From Bacillota bacterium (GTDB lineage: Bacteria > Bacillota > Clostridia > Peptostreptococcales > Anaerovoracaceae), in the NCBI GenBank assembly GCA_021769295.1, contig JAETTD010000009.1, positions 1-64,000 of the forward strand: a stretch of 64,000 nucleotides of DNA, given 5' to 3'. Below the pieces are notes generated by a model. The model was given only the letters and a program-made list of their open reading frames with translations, did no database searches and had not been told where the DNA came from. The translations under genes were made by a program, and so were the position numbers. Positions 20,449 to 29,387 of the stretch are shown in pieces; the first letter of the stretch is position 1; the number at the start of each line of letters is the position of its first letter.

Positions 20449-20693
20449 CATTTTTTTCTTGTTGAAACCCTGTAGCCGTTGAAATTGCTACTTTTTTGAC
20501 AATAATTTTTCTCAGCCCGGCAAAATTCCTCTTACATTATTGTTCCTCTGCCCTTCTTCAGGTAAATATGCAGTGTTTATTCATTTGCGCAGCAATATTA
20601 TATATAAAAAACGGGACTGTCGCACAGCCTACTGAAAAGCCAGCTGTACGACGTTGGCAATTGGCGGGGCAGCTGGTCGGCAAGCAGCGAGAC

Positions 20694-20914
20694 TGCCGTA
20701 AATCTTAATTTTTCTTTGAATTGCGGCATTTTGGCAGCAGCAATAGGGGCCAAATTGCCGTAAATTCCGCAATTTCTTTCATTTGCGGCATTTTATAAGC
20801 CGTAGAAAGGGTAAAACTGCCGTAAATTTGAAATTTTTCTTAGTTTCCGGCATTTGGGAGGGAAATAAGATAGCAAAAGTGCCGCAGATTGAAGAAAATC
20901 TTCATTCTGCGGCA
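20694..20914. repeat. Hairpin array B: 4 x 35-bp units, 27-bp linkers, 62-bp period
   Basis: Units at 20694-20728, 20756-20790, 20818-20852, 20880-20914. Confidence 0.92.
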
Positions 20915-21006
20915 CTTTACAATTCAGACGGTTGCGGCGACATCATTTCGTCCGCCTTTTCAGTCAGCTGTACGACAGCCCCAAATTACATATATATTTA
21001 CATTGT

Positions 21007-21861
21007 TTACTTCGATCTTCTTCCTGCTCCGCCTCCGCGGCTGCTTCCTCCGCCGCCTCTTCCCATTCCTCCGGATGACCTCCCGGAAAAGCTTGAACGG
21101 GATGAAGAGTGGGAACGTGTCGGACGAGAAGGACGAGAAGGCCGTGAAGGGCGTGGTGGACGATAGTCATATCCTGAACTACGTCTCGGTCTCCTCGGAG
21201 GTCTCGGCATAGGCGGTCTGCTTCTTCTGTAAGAACGCCGTCTACTCACTCCGCTTCTTCCAATGCTTGCAACTATCACGAGGATAACTATGACAACCAG
21301 GGCAATCACTACTATTTTTACAATATTAAAATCAAAACCCCGTGTGCCTGCGGCAGAGCCATTGCTGTATATGTCGCTTACCTCATCGTACATTTTATCA
21401 AAGAAGGTTCTGACTCCGGAATCATAATTTCCGGCGGCGAAATCATCTTCGAGATAATCCCAGAGCATATCGCCTATTTCCCCGGAAGTCAGGCTTTTCT
21501 CAAGGCCTTTGCCCTGCATACACCAATAATTGTCTTCGCCGATTGCCAGCAGCAAAAGCACACCGTTATTCTCCTTCGCTGAACCGATTTTCCACTCCTC
21601 AAATATCTTGTAGCAGTAGTCCTCTATATCCATTCCGTCGAGGAAATCAACGGTAACTACCACAATCTGACCGCCGCAAAGGTCTTCCAGCTCTGCGTTT
21701 TTGCTTGCTATGTAATCCTCTGTTTCCTGCGAGATGACATCAGAATAATCAGCGACATAAAAGCCGGAAGAAGGCTGCGGGATTCCGGCAAAGGCCGTTG
21801 CCGTAAATATAACTGTCACGGCTATCAGCGCCATGCTGACAAGTTTTATAGCTTTCCTCAT
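21007..21861 (-). CDS. TPM domain (YgcG-like) protein with basic low-complexity tail
   Basis: GFYVADYSDVISQETEDYIASKNAELEDLCGGQIVVVTV; TM; RPSRPSRPS/Gly-rich tail. Confidence 0.82.
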   Translation of the reverse strand: MRKAIKLVSMALIAVTVIFTATAFAGIPQPSSGFYVADYSDVISQETEDYIASKNAELEDLCGGQIVVVTVDFLDGMDIEDYCYKIFEEWKIGSAKENNGVLLLLAIGEDNYWCMQGKGLEKSLTSGEIGDMLWDYLEDDFAAGNYDSGVRTFFDKMYDEVSDIYSNGSAAGTRGFDFNIVKIVVIALVVIVILVIVASIGRSGVSRRRSYRRSRPPMPRPPRRPRRSSGYDYRPPRPSRPSRPSRPTRSHSSSRSSFSGRSSGGMGRGGGGSSRGGGAGRRSK

Positions 21862-21876
21862 CTTAAACTCTCTTTC

Positions 21877-22413
21877 CTAATAGAAAATCTCTGCTTCCTT
21901 GGCAGGAATCAAAGCGGCAGGGAATTTGCCGATTATGCTGTTGTATTCCAGCGCATATTTGTTGTATGGGTCATGACTTATTGTTTCGTTTCTTGAATTA
22001 AAGTCAGTATAAAGCCTTTGAACATAAGATGCATCCGAAGGTGACAGCTCTTCTCCCTCAAGAACGGTGAAAAGCGCCCCTACTGCTGCTTCCAGCTCTT
22101 TATTGGCCTCTGCCTTATCCTTTATATCCGTCATGCTTTGCAGCTTGGCAGCCGCAGATTGAGCATCTTTCATCGCCGCTGCGGCATTATGGTATTTTGA
22201 CGCTATCTTAGCCATATTTATGGCATCGGAAGCTCTCTCCGACAAATCGTTGTCTATGCAAACGCCGTCATTATCTTCCCCTCTGCAGAAAATGTTCAAC
22301 ACATTCTTCTCATACAGCGAGTTGAGGGACTTATAGCCTCCAAGCATAAATCCCGCCGCTATAAGAACAACCATAAGCACTATGGCAATTGCCCTGTTTT
22401 CCAATATTTTCAT
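21877..22413 (-). CDS. LemA-like small membrane protein
   Basis: N-terminal TM, YNSIIGKFPAALI. Confidence 0.7.
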   Translation of the reverse strand: MKILENRAIAIVLMVVLIAAGFMLGGYKSLNSLYEKNVLNIFCRGEDNDGVCIDNDLSERASDAINMAKIASKYHNAAAAMKDAQSAAAKLQSMTDIKDKAEANKELEAAVGALFTVLEGEELSPSDASYVQRLYTDFNSRNETISHDPYNKYALEYNSIIGKFPAALIPAKEAEIFY

Positions 22414-22419
22414 GAAAGC

Positions 22420-23544
22420 TTATCCTCTTACTTCCAGCATCTTTGCTTTCAGTTCCTTTTCAATCTTAAGCAATTCAACTTCGGCAGCTTTGCGTTTTTC
22501 TCTGCCGTCTTCCTGAATCTTCATCACCTCGTCGATTGTCTCTATGAGCATGGTGTTGGTATTCTTAAGAGTTTCTATGTCAACGATGCCTCTCTCTGAC
22601 TCTTTTGCCACTTCTATGGTCGTATCCTTAAGCACCTCGGCATTCTTTCTCAGCAGCTCGTTGGTAGCATCGGATACCGCACTCTGAGCCTTTACGGCTG
22701 CTTCACTGTTTGCAAGACCGAGGGCAAGAACCATCTGGCTTTTCCACAGAGGAATGGTGTTAATGAGAGTGGTCTGAATCTTTTCAACCATTAAAGCGTC
22801 ATTGTTCTGAACCATGCGAATCTGCGGAGCCATTTGCAGGGAAACGGTTCTCGTCAAATCCAAATCGTGAAGTTTCTTTTCAAATCTGTTGCACATGTTG
22901 GCAAAATCGTTTACAGCCTGTGCATCAGCAGGTTCTCCGCTGGCTGCGGCCTTTGCCTTCATCTCAGGGAGCGTAACGTTCAAAGCCTCTTCCAATTTTT
23001 TCTTTCCTGCTACTATGTACATGGAAAGCTGTTTGAAGTTTGTATTGTTTGCAACGAACATTTCATCAAGAACCGCTATGTCCTTTGTCAGAGTAACCTG
23101 ATGTCCTTCCAAAACATCCACAACTTTTTCAACGTTTACTTCAGCCTTATCATACTTTGCTTTGAGCTTTACGATAGGGTTGGCTGCTTTCTTAAAAATT
23201 CCCAAAAATCCCTTTTCCTCTTCCAAAGCGGAAAAGCCCTTGAGCTCAAATACCAGATCCGAAAGGGTAGCTCCTACCTTTCCCAAATCCTTTGTTCTGA
23301 CTTTTTCCAAAGCCATGTCGGAAAAATCCGCAATTTTTTTCTGCGCATCTGCGCCATACTGCAATACATGGGTAGTATTGGTTATATCGATCTTCTGAGC
23401 AAAGTCATCCACGACTTTCATCTCTGCATCCGTCAACTGAATCTTATCCTCGATGTCTACGGGAGTAATTTCTTCAGGCACTGCTTCAGGCTCAGCAGGC
23501 TCCAGTGTCAGGGTAGGCACTTCCATTTTCAATTCGTCTGTCAT
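22420..23544 (-). CDS. telA: Toxic anion resistance protein TelA family
   Basis: Coiled-coil with TLINTIPLWKSQMVLALGL signature. Confidence 0.9.
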   Translation of the reverse strand: MTDELKMEVPTLTLEPAEPEAVPEEITPVDIEDKIQLTDAEMKVVDDFAQKIDITNTTHVLQYGADAQKKIADFSDMALEKVRTKDLGKVGATLSDLVFELKGFSALEEEKGFLGIFKKAANPIVKLKAKYDKAEVNVEKVVDVLEGHQVTLTKDIAVLDEMFVANNTNFKQLSMYIVAGKKKLEEALNVTLPEMKAKAAASGEPADAQAVNDFANMCNRFEKKLHDLDLTRTVSLQMAPQIRMVQNNDALMVEKIQTTLINTIPLWKSQMVLALGLANSEAAVKAQSAVSDATNELLRKNAEVLKDTTIEVAKESERGIVDIETLKNTNTMLIETIDEVMKIQEDGREKRKAAEVELLKIEKELKAKMLEVRG

Positions 23545-23561
23545 ATTAAACTCCTCCGTTT

Positions 23562-24221
23562 TTATTTTTGTATATTCTCAAAATCTATACGATTTTCTGA
23601 ACCTTGAATCTTAAACAAATCTTCGAGAACAGCAATATCCGCAGACACTTCCATAGCGTCATCGGAGAACAAATCGTCTAAAAGCGATTTCATTGATTTA
23701 TCAACAGTTTCGAGGCCTTTTTTAATATCCTCCATTGCTGTCGATATGTTTTCGCCGCCCTGCTCTTGCTTTTCCAAAACTATATATTTTTCAACCAGTC
23801 CTTCAATCATCGAAGTATAATGATTGGCAAGTTTTCTTACTTTATTACGGTCCTTAGGGTCGTTTTCCACATCATCGGCAATTTTTTCAAGGGTGGCCGC
23901 TATGCTTGCGACTCTTTCTGCCGTTTCTTTATCTTTAATCTGCTGCGCAGCCCCTTGCAGAGCTATGCGGCACTCATCAATCTTGCGTGCCAGCTCTTCT
24001 GCACGCACCTTTACCGTAGGAGCAGGCGGCAAAGATTCAATCTGTTTTTTACGCACGCTGTTCAATAATGCTGCCGCAGCTATCGCCAAAACCGTGGCAA
24101 TCACAATCATGGAAATTTTATATATCGGCAAAATCATGGCTGACAAAAACCAAATCGCACCGGCGCCTATAAAAGGCAGTCCTGCGGGCATAACTTTAAC
24201 AATTTTTTTATCCTGTGCCAT
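23562..24221 (-). CDS. XpaC-like 5-bromo-4-chloroindolyl phosphate hydrolysis family protein
   Basis: Two N-terminal TMs and coiled coil; adjacent to telA. Confidence 0.72.
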   Translation of the reverse strand: MAQDKKIVKVMPAGLPFIGAGAIWFLSAMILPIYKISMIVIATVLAIAAAALLNSVRKKQIESLPPAPTVKVRAEELARKIDECRIALQGAAQQIKDKETAERVASIAATLEKIADDVENDPKDRNKVRKLANHYTSMIEGLVEKYIVLEKQEQGGENISTAMEDIKKGLETVDKSMKSLLDDLFSDDAMEVSADIAVLEDLFKIQGSENRIDFENIQK

Positions 24222-24294
24222 TTCTTTACTCCTTTATGGTTCTATAGTGATATTTTAATATATCGCCGCAATTTTAGCAATAATTACTTGCGCA

Positions 24295-26655
24295 TTACGC
24301 CATTCCCATTGCCATTCCGATGAGCCTTACAATAAAGGCGCACATCCACGCTATGGCGCATTGTGCAATCACTATTCCCACTGCCCACTTGCCGCCGAGT
24401 TCTCTCTTGATAGAGGCGATTGCAGCCACGCACGGGGTGTACAGAAGGCAGAATACCAAAAGTGAAATCGCACCGAGAGGAGTGATAACCGAAGCTATGC
24501 CGGTTGTAGTGCCAAGCAATACGGATAAAGTTGAAACAACGCTTTCCTTTGCCATAAATCCCGCTATCAGCGCTGTGGAAATTCTCCAGTCTCCAAAGCC
24601 AAGAGGCGTAAATACAGGCGCAATGACGCCCGCTATGATTGCAAGCATGCTGGAATGAGAATCTTCAACTATATCAATCCTAAAATCAAAGGTTTGCAGG
24701 AACCATACCACGATAGAAGCTATAAATATTACCGTAAATGCCCTCTGCAAAAAGTCTTTGGCTTTATCCCATAAAAGATGAGCTACATTTTTAGCTCCCG
24801 GCATTCTGTAATTTGGCAGTTCCATTACAAAAGGCACCGCTTCTCCCTTGAACATAAAGTTCTTTGAAATCAGAGCCACAAGAATTCCGACTATAATTCC
24901 CGTAAAATAAAGCCCTACCATTATCAGGCCGCCTTTTCCCGGGAAAAATGCCGCCGTAAAGAAGCCGTAAATCGGCAGCTTTGCGGTACAGCTCATAAAC
25001 GGAGTCAACATTATGGTCATCTTTCTGTCACGGGCAGACGGCAAAGTTCTGCTGGCCATGACTCCGGGCACCGTACATCCGAATCCTATGAGCATAGGGA
25101 CTATGCTCCTGCCCGAAAGGCCGATTTTTCTCAGAAGCTTATCCATGACGAAGGCTATTCGTGCCATATATCCGCTGTCTTCAAGCATGGACAGGAAGAA
25201 AAACAGCGTAACTATTATCGGTATAAAGCTGAGCACGCTGCCGACCCCGCTGAAAATACCGTCTATTACCAGAGAGTGAAGCACTGCATTGACGTTCATA
25301 TATATCAGCCATGCGTCTACCGTTTGAGTCAGATACTCGATGCCTGATTCCAGAGCGCCCTGAAGCCATGCGCCTATAACGTTAAATGTAAGCCAGAACA
25401 CTAAAGCCATAATGCCCACAAAAGCAGGAATGGCAGTGTACTTGCCTGTAAGAATCTTATCTATTTTTCGACTTCTCTCGTGTTCTTTGCTTTCTTTTGG
25501 TTTAACAACCGTAGCGTCGCAGAGCTTTTGAATAAAGTCAAATCGCATATCTGCGATTGCCGCTGCACGGTCAAGACCTCTTTCCGTTTCCATCTGATTT
25601 ATTATAAGCTCCAGCATATCCTCTTCATGCTGCGTGAGTTTAAGAGCTTTCAGCACCAGTTCATCGCCTTCCACCAACTTGCCTGCTGCAAATCTTACGG
25701 GAATCTTGGCAGCCTTTGCATGGTCTTCTATCAAATGCATTATGCCATGCAAACACCTATGTACCGCACCGCCGTGCTCATCTTTATCGCAGAAATCCGT
25801 TCTTCCCGGTCTTTCCTGATATTGGGCGATGTGCAGCGCATGACCCACAAGCTCGTCTATGCCTTCGTTTTTTGCCGCCGAAATAGGCACTACGGGGATT
25901 CCCAGCATGTTTTCCATTTCGTTGATGTCGATAGTTCCGCCGTTGCCTCTCACCTCGTCCATCATGTTGAGAGCCAGCACGATAGGAATATCAAGCTCCA
26001 TAAGCTGCATTGTCAAATACAGGTTTCTTTCTATGTTTGTAGCGTCTACTATATTTATGATGCCCTTTGGCCTTTCATCCAATATAAATTGTCTTGAAAC
26101 GATTTCTTCGCTGCTGTAAGGTGATAGGGAATAAATGCCCGGCAAATCGGTAACCAAAGTTTCCGGATGATCTTTTATGCTTCCGCTTTTTTGGTCCACG
26201 GTAACACCGGGGAAGTTTCCCACATGCTGGTTTGAACCGGTAAGCTGGTTAAACAATGTTGTTTTGCCGCAATTCTGGTTACCCGCAAGGGCAAAGGTAA
26301 GTTTGACGCCCTTAGGCAGTGGATGTTCGTCCGCCTTAACGTGATAACGTCCCTCTTCTCCCAATCCGGGATGTTCCCTTCTTCTGTTCCTTAAAGGGAC
26401 TCCGCTTTTCTCTCTCGTTTCTTCTGATATTGTTTCTTCATCTATTTCAATTTTCTCTGCATCCGCAAGGCGCAGAGTCAATTCGTATCCGTGTATACGA
26501 AGCTCCATAGGGTCTCCCATGGGCGCATATTTCATAAGTGTGACTTCTGCTCCCGGAATCACTCCCATGTCAAGAAAATGCTGTCTGAGAGAGCCTTCGC
26601 CTCCTACAGTTGTAATAACCGCACTCTTTCCTACTTCTAATTCTCTTAGGGTCAT
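24295..26655 (-). CDS. feoB: FeoA-FeoB fusion ferrous iron transporter
   Basis: N-terminal FeoA-type SH3 domain (MTLRELEVGKSAVITTVGGEGSLRQHFLDMGVIPG), then FeoB G1 GNQNCGKTTLFN and gate domains. Confidence 0.93.
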   Translation of the reverse strand: MTLRELEVGKSAVITTVGGEGSLRQHFLDMGVIPGAEVTLMKYAPMGDPMELRIHGYELTLRLADAEKIEIDEETISEETREKSGVPLRNRRREHPGLGEEGRYHVKADEHPLPKGVKLTFALAGNQNCGKTTLFNQLTGSNQHVGNFPGVTVDQKSGSIKDHPETLVTDLPGIYSLSPYSSEEIVSRQFILDERPKGIINIVDATNIERNLYLTMQLMELDIPIVLALNMMDEVRGNGGTIDINEMENMLGIPVVPISAAKNEGIDELVGHALHIAQYQERPGRTDFCDKDEHGGAVHRCLHGIMHLIEDHAKAAKIPVRFAAGKLVEGDELVLKALKLTQHEEDMLELIINQMETERGLDRAAAIADMRFDFIQKLCDATVVKPKESKEHERSRKIDKILTGKYTAIPAFVGIMALVFWLTFNVIGAWLQGALESGIEYLTQTVDAWLIYMNVNAVLHSLVIDGIFSGVGSVLSFIPIIVTLFFFLSMLEDSGYMARIAFVMDKLLRKIGLSGRSIVPMLIGFGCTVPGVMASRTLPSARDRKMTIMLTPFMSCTAKLPIYGFFTAAFFPGKGGLIMVGLYFTGIIVGILVALISKNFMFKGEAVPFVMELPNYRMPGAKNVAHLLWDKAKDFLQRAFTVIFIASIVVWFLQTFDFRIDIVEDSHSSMLAIIAGVIAPVFTPLGFGDWRISTALIAGFMAKESVVSTLSVLLGTTTGIASVITPLGAISLLVFCLLYTPCVAAIASIKRELGGKWAVGIVIAQCAIAWMCAFIVRLIGMAMGMA

Positions 26656-26739
26656 AATGTACTGTTTCCTCCATAATATCTGCACGAGTTATTCTATGCT
26701 AACAGCTTATTTTTGTCAAGTGATGAGGTCCTTGGCAGC

Positions 26740-26775
26740 AACAAAAAGGAGCCTCCTCGGCTCCTTTTCCTGTAT
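26740..26775 (-). terminator. Intrinsic terminator
   Basis: AAAAAGGAGCCTCCTCGGCTCCTTTT. Confidence 0.75.
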
Positions 26776-26783
26776 CGAATTTT

Positions 26784-28157
26784 TTATTTATGATGTCCTT
26801 CTGCCCAAAGTCTTTCTGCGGTAGGCCTCCATTCATTTGCGTAATCCACACATTTGCTGCAAAGGTGCTCGCATGTTTCGGGAGCTTCCAGGTCTGTGGA
26901 CTTTGCACCTGTTTCTTTTACCAGTTTCTGCAATATTTCAGGATTCTCCAGCATCGGGCAAGGTCTTAAATGATTGTCATTAAACGGCTGACCGTCTTTA
27001 TATGCCAGGAACAGCGGCTGCTGCAAACACTCAAGCAGCGATTTTTCCTTGATATTTGCTCCGGAATAGTGAATAAACACGCAAGGCTCCACATCGCCGT
27101 TGGCATTGATATGACAGTATCTCTCTCCTGCTGCAATACAGCCGTGCACAAATTCTCCGTCATTCTGGAAGTCTATCGCAAACAGTTCCTTGCCTCCTTC
27201 AAGACCTCTTATCTCCCTTACTTTGTTATACATGTATTCTCTCTGCTCCGGCGTTAAAAGAAGATTGGTATCCGCATTTACGCCCACCGGCATATAGTGG
27301 AAATACCATGCAAATACACAGCCTTTATCAATGAGCATGTCAAGGAACTCATCTCCCGTTACCGTCAGGTAGTTTTTGCTGGTATAGCAGATTGAAACGC
27401 CGAAAGGAATATGATTTTCGTGCATCAGGTCCATGGCCGCCAGAGCCTTTTTATAATGCCCTTCGCCACGTCTTCCGTCATTGCTTTCTTCAAATCCCTC
27501 TATGCTGACGGATACAAAGAAGTTACCTACCCGTAGCAAATCTTTGCAGAATTGCTCATCTATGAGGGTTCCGTTGGTAAATGCGTGAAACGCTACATCT
27601 TTATGTTTTTCGCACAGCTTAATTATATCGTCCTTGCGCACCAGAGGTTCACCTCCGGTAAACAGATAAGCATAGATTCCCAGTTCCTTACCTTCGGTAA
27701 TCACCTTATCCATTTCTTCAAAAGACAGGTTCAATCTGTTGCCGTATTCGGCCGCCCAGCATCCTGTACAATGCATATTGCAGGCCGTTGTCGGATCCAT
27801 GAGCACTATCCACGGAATGTTGCATCCGTATTTTTCCTTCATCTCCAGAGAAGTCTTGTATCCTCTGAAGCCTGCTTCATATCCTGCATTAAGCAAAAAC
27901 GTTTTCAAAATATGAGGGTCTACATCTTCCAATATTCTATTGGTATATCTTGCCCACTTGCTGTCAGGCGAACATGCCAGTTCTCTGAGCATTGCATATG
28001 ATGAAGCCTCCCACGAATCCCCCAGTATTTTTTCTATTCTATCTACAAGTGTGAGCACCTCTTTTGAAATATCTCCTTTTTTGCTTTTGTTTATTATGGA
28101 GCTCAGTACCATTTCAAAAGCTTTTCTTTCTGCTATATGTGCCAGATTCTTTGCCAT
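26784..28157 (-). CDS. Radical SAM/SPASM-like protein
   Basis: CNMHCTGCWAAEYG (CxxxCxxC), C-terminal Cys cluster CEHLCSKC. Confidence 0.88.
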   Translation of the reverse strand: MAKNLAHIAERKAFEMVLSSIINKSKKGDISKEVLTLVDRIEKILGDSWEASSYAMLRELACSPDSKWARYTNRILEDVDPHILKTFLLNAGYEAGFRGYKTSLEMKEKYGCNIPWIVLMDPTTACNMHCTGCWAAEYGNRLNLSFEEMDKVITEGKELGIYAYLFTGGEPLVRKDDIIKLCEKHKDVAFHAFTNGTLIDEQFCKDLLRVGNFFVSVSIEGFEESNDGRRGEGHYKKALAAMDLMHENHIPFGVSICYTSKNYLTVTGDEFLDMLIDKGCVFAWYFHYMPVGVNADTNLLLTPEQREYMYNKVREIRGLEGGKELFAIDFQNDGEFVHGCIAAGERYCHINANGDVEPCVFIHYSGANIKEKSLLECLQQPLFLAYKDGQPFNDNHLRPCPMLENPEILQKLVKETGAKSTDLEAPETCEHLCSKCVDYANEWRPTAERLWAEGHHK

Positions 28158-28279
28158 ATAAAAAACCCCTTCCTTAATCTTTGTCTATATTATATATTTT
28201 TTCAATATTTATTTATATATACAAAAAAAGAAATTTGCCCAAAGTTTGGACAAATTTCGTGTTTTGTAGCATATGTTTT

Positions 28280-29170
28280 TTAGATTAAATCTTTATCACC
28301 AAGCATTCTGATAAACTCTCCCATTATCGGGTTAATCCATTTGTTTTTGCTGCACATATAATGCACATAGAGGTCGACTTCAATTTCATCAGTTTTAACT
28401 TCTGCAAGCTTTCCGTTTTTGATATAGTCGGATGCTATGTATTCAGGTATGAATGTCGTTCCGAATCCTCCGAGAAGTACATTGACAATAGCTTCAACAG
28501 ACCCAATCTCCATTGCCGGGCGCAATTCGAGGCCCCTTTTTTTAAGTTCTCTTTCCAGCATAGCGCAGTATCCGATGCTGCGGTCTGCGATTATAAGCTG
28601 GTTTTCAACAAGATCTTTCAAACTTATATGCTCACGCTCAAGTAAGGGATTCTTTGGATGAGTTACAAACAGAACGTTCTCCTTTTTTCTGTACACCGTG
28701 CGAAATTCCGGGTAAGCGCTTCCGTCGTCGATTTCCACGAGAAAATCAAATTCATCACGTTTGAGTTTAAGAGTCGTATCCTCAGGAAAATCCGAGACCT
28801 TTACCATAATGTTCACACCGGGGTGAAGCTTTTGGAATCTGAGTAGAAATTCAGGAAGAATAGCTGCTGCATATGAGGATGCGGAGCAAATTCTCAATTC
28901 TCCCATAAGCTCATCTAAATGGCGTATACTCTGCAAAGCTTCTTCCTCAACTTTAAGCATGTTGAGCGCATGGGGCATGAAATTTTTACCTGCATCAGTC
29001 AGATATATGCGTTTTCCTATTCTGTCAAACAGAGGGACGCCAAGTTCCTCTTCAAGAGCTTTAATGTGCGCCGTTACGGTAGCTTGCGAATAGCCGATGC
29101 CGGAAGCAGCCTTGGTGAAGCTGTTGAACTCCACCACCTTTACGAATGTTTTTATGTTTCTTATTTCCAT
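28280..29170 (-). CDS. LysR family transcriptional regulator
   Basis: MEIRNIKTFVKVVEFNSFTKAASGIGYSQATVTAHIKALEEELG. Confidence 0.93.
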   Translation of the reverse strand: MEIRNIKTFVKVVEFNSFTKAASGIGYSQATVTAHIKALEEELGVPLFDRIGKRIYLTDAGKNFMPHALNMLKVEEEALQSIRHLDELMGELRICSASSYAAAILPEFLLRFQKLHPGVNIMVKVSDFPEDTTLKLKRDEFDFLVEIDDGSAYPEFRTVYRKKENVLFVTHPKNPLLEREHISLKDLVENQLIIADRSIGYCAMLERELKKRGLELRPAMEIGSVEAIVNVLLGGFGTTFIPEYIASDYIKNGKLAEVKTDEIEVDLYVHYMCSKNKWINPIMGEFIRMLGDKDLI

Positions 29171-29387
29171 ATTATATAATTCGCCTTTTTCTATCGATAT
29201 GATTAAAACGATTGATTTTACAAATCTATTATATACCCTTATACTATAATTACAAGAAACAATTACGCAAACGGGATCCCATAACCTTATAAGCCCATAA
29301 ATAAGTCCTTTATGTGACCCGTTTGCCACTGTCTTCGGGGGCTTTTAGGCCACGACGCATCAATTTAATTTAACCGAGGTTAATAAC

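Noticed and set aside
20783-21166. ORF of 127 aa overlapping array B
   Set aside because: Runs through the hairpin array and antisense to the TPM gene tail (poly-Pro artefact of the Gly/Arg codons).
25480-26097. Long ORF antisense to feoB (205 aa)
   Set aside because: Fully antisense to a well-conserved gene, composition not protein-like; shadow ORF. The same applies to 2356-2775, 2817-3383, 22834-23607, 15944-16789 and similar.
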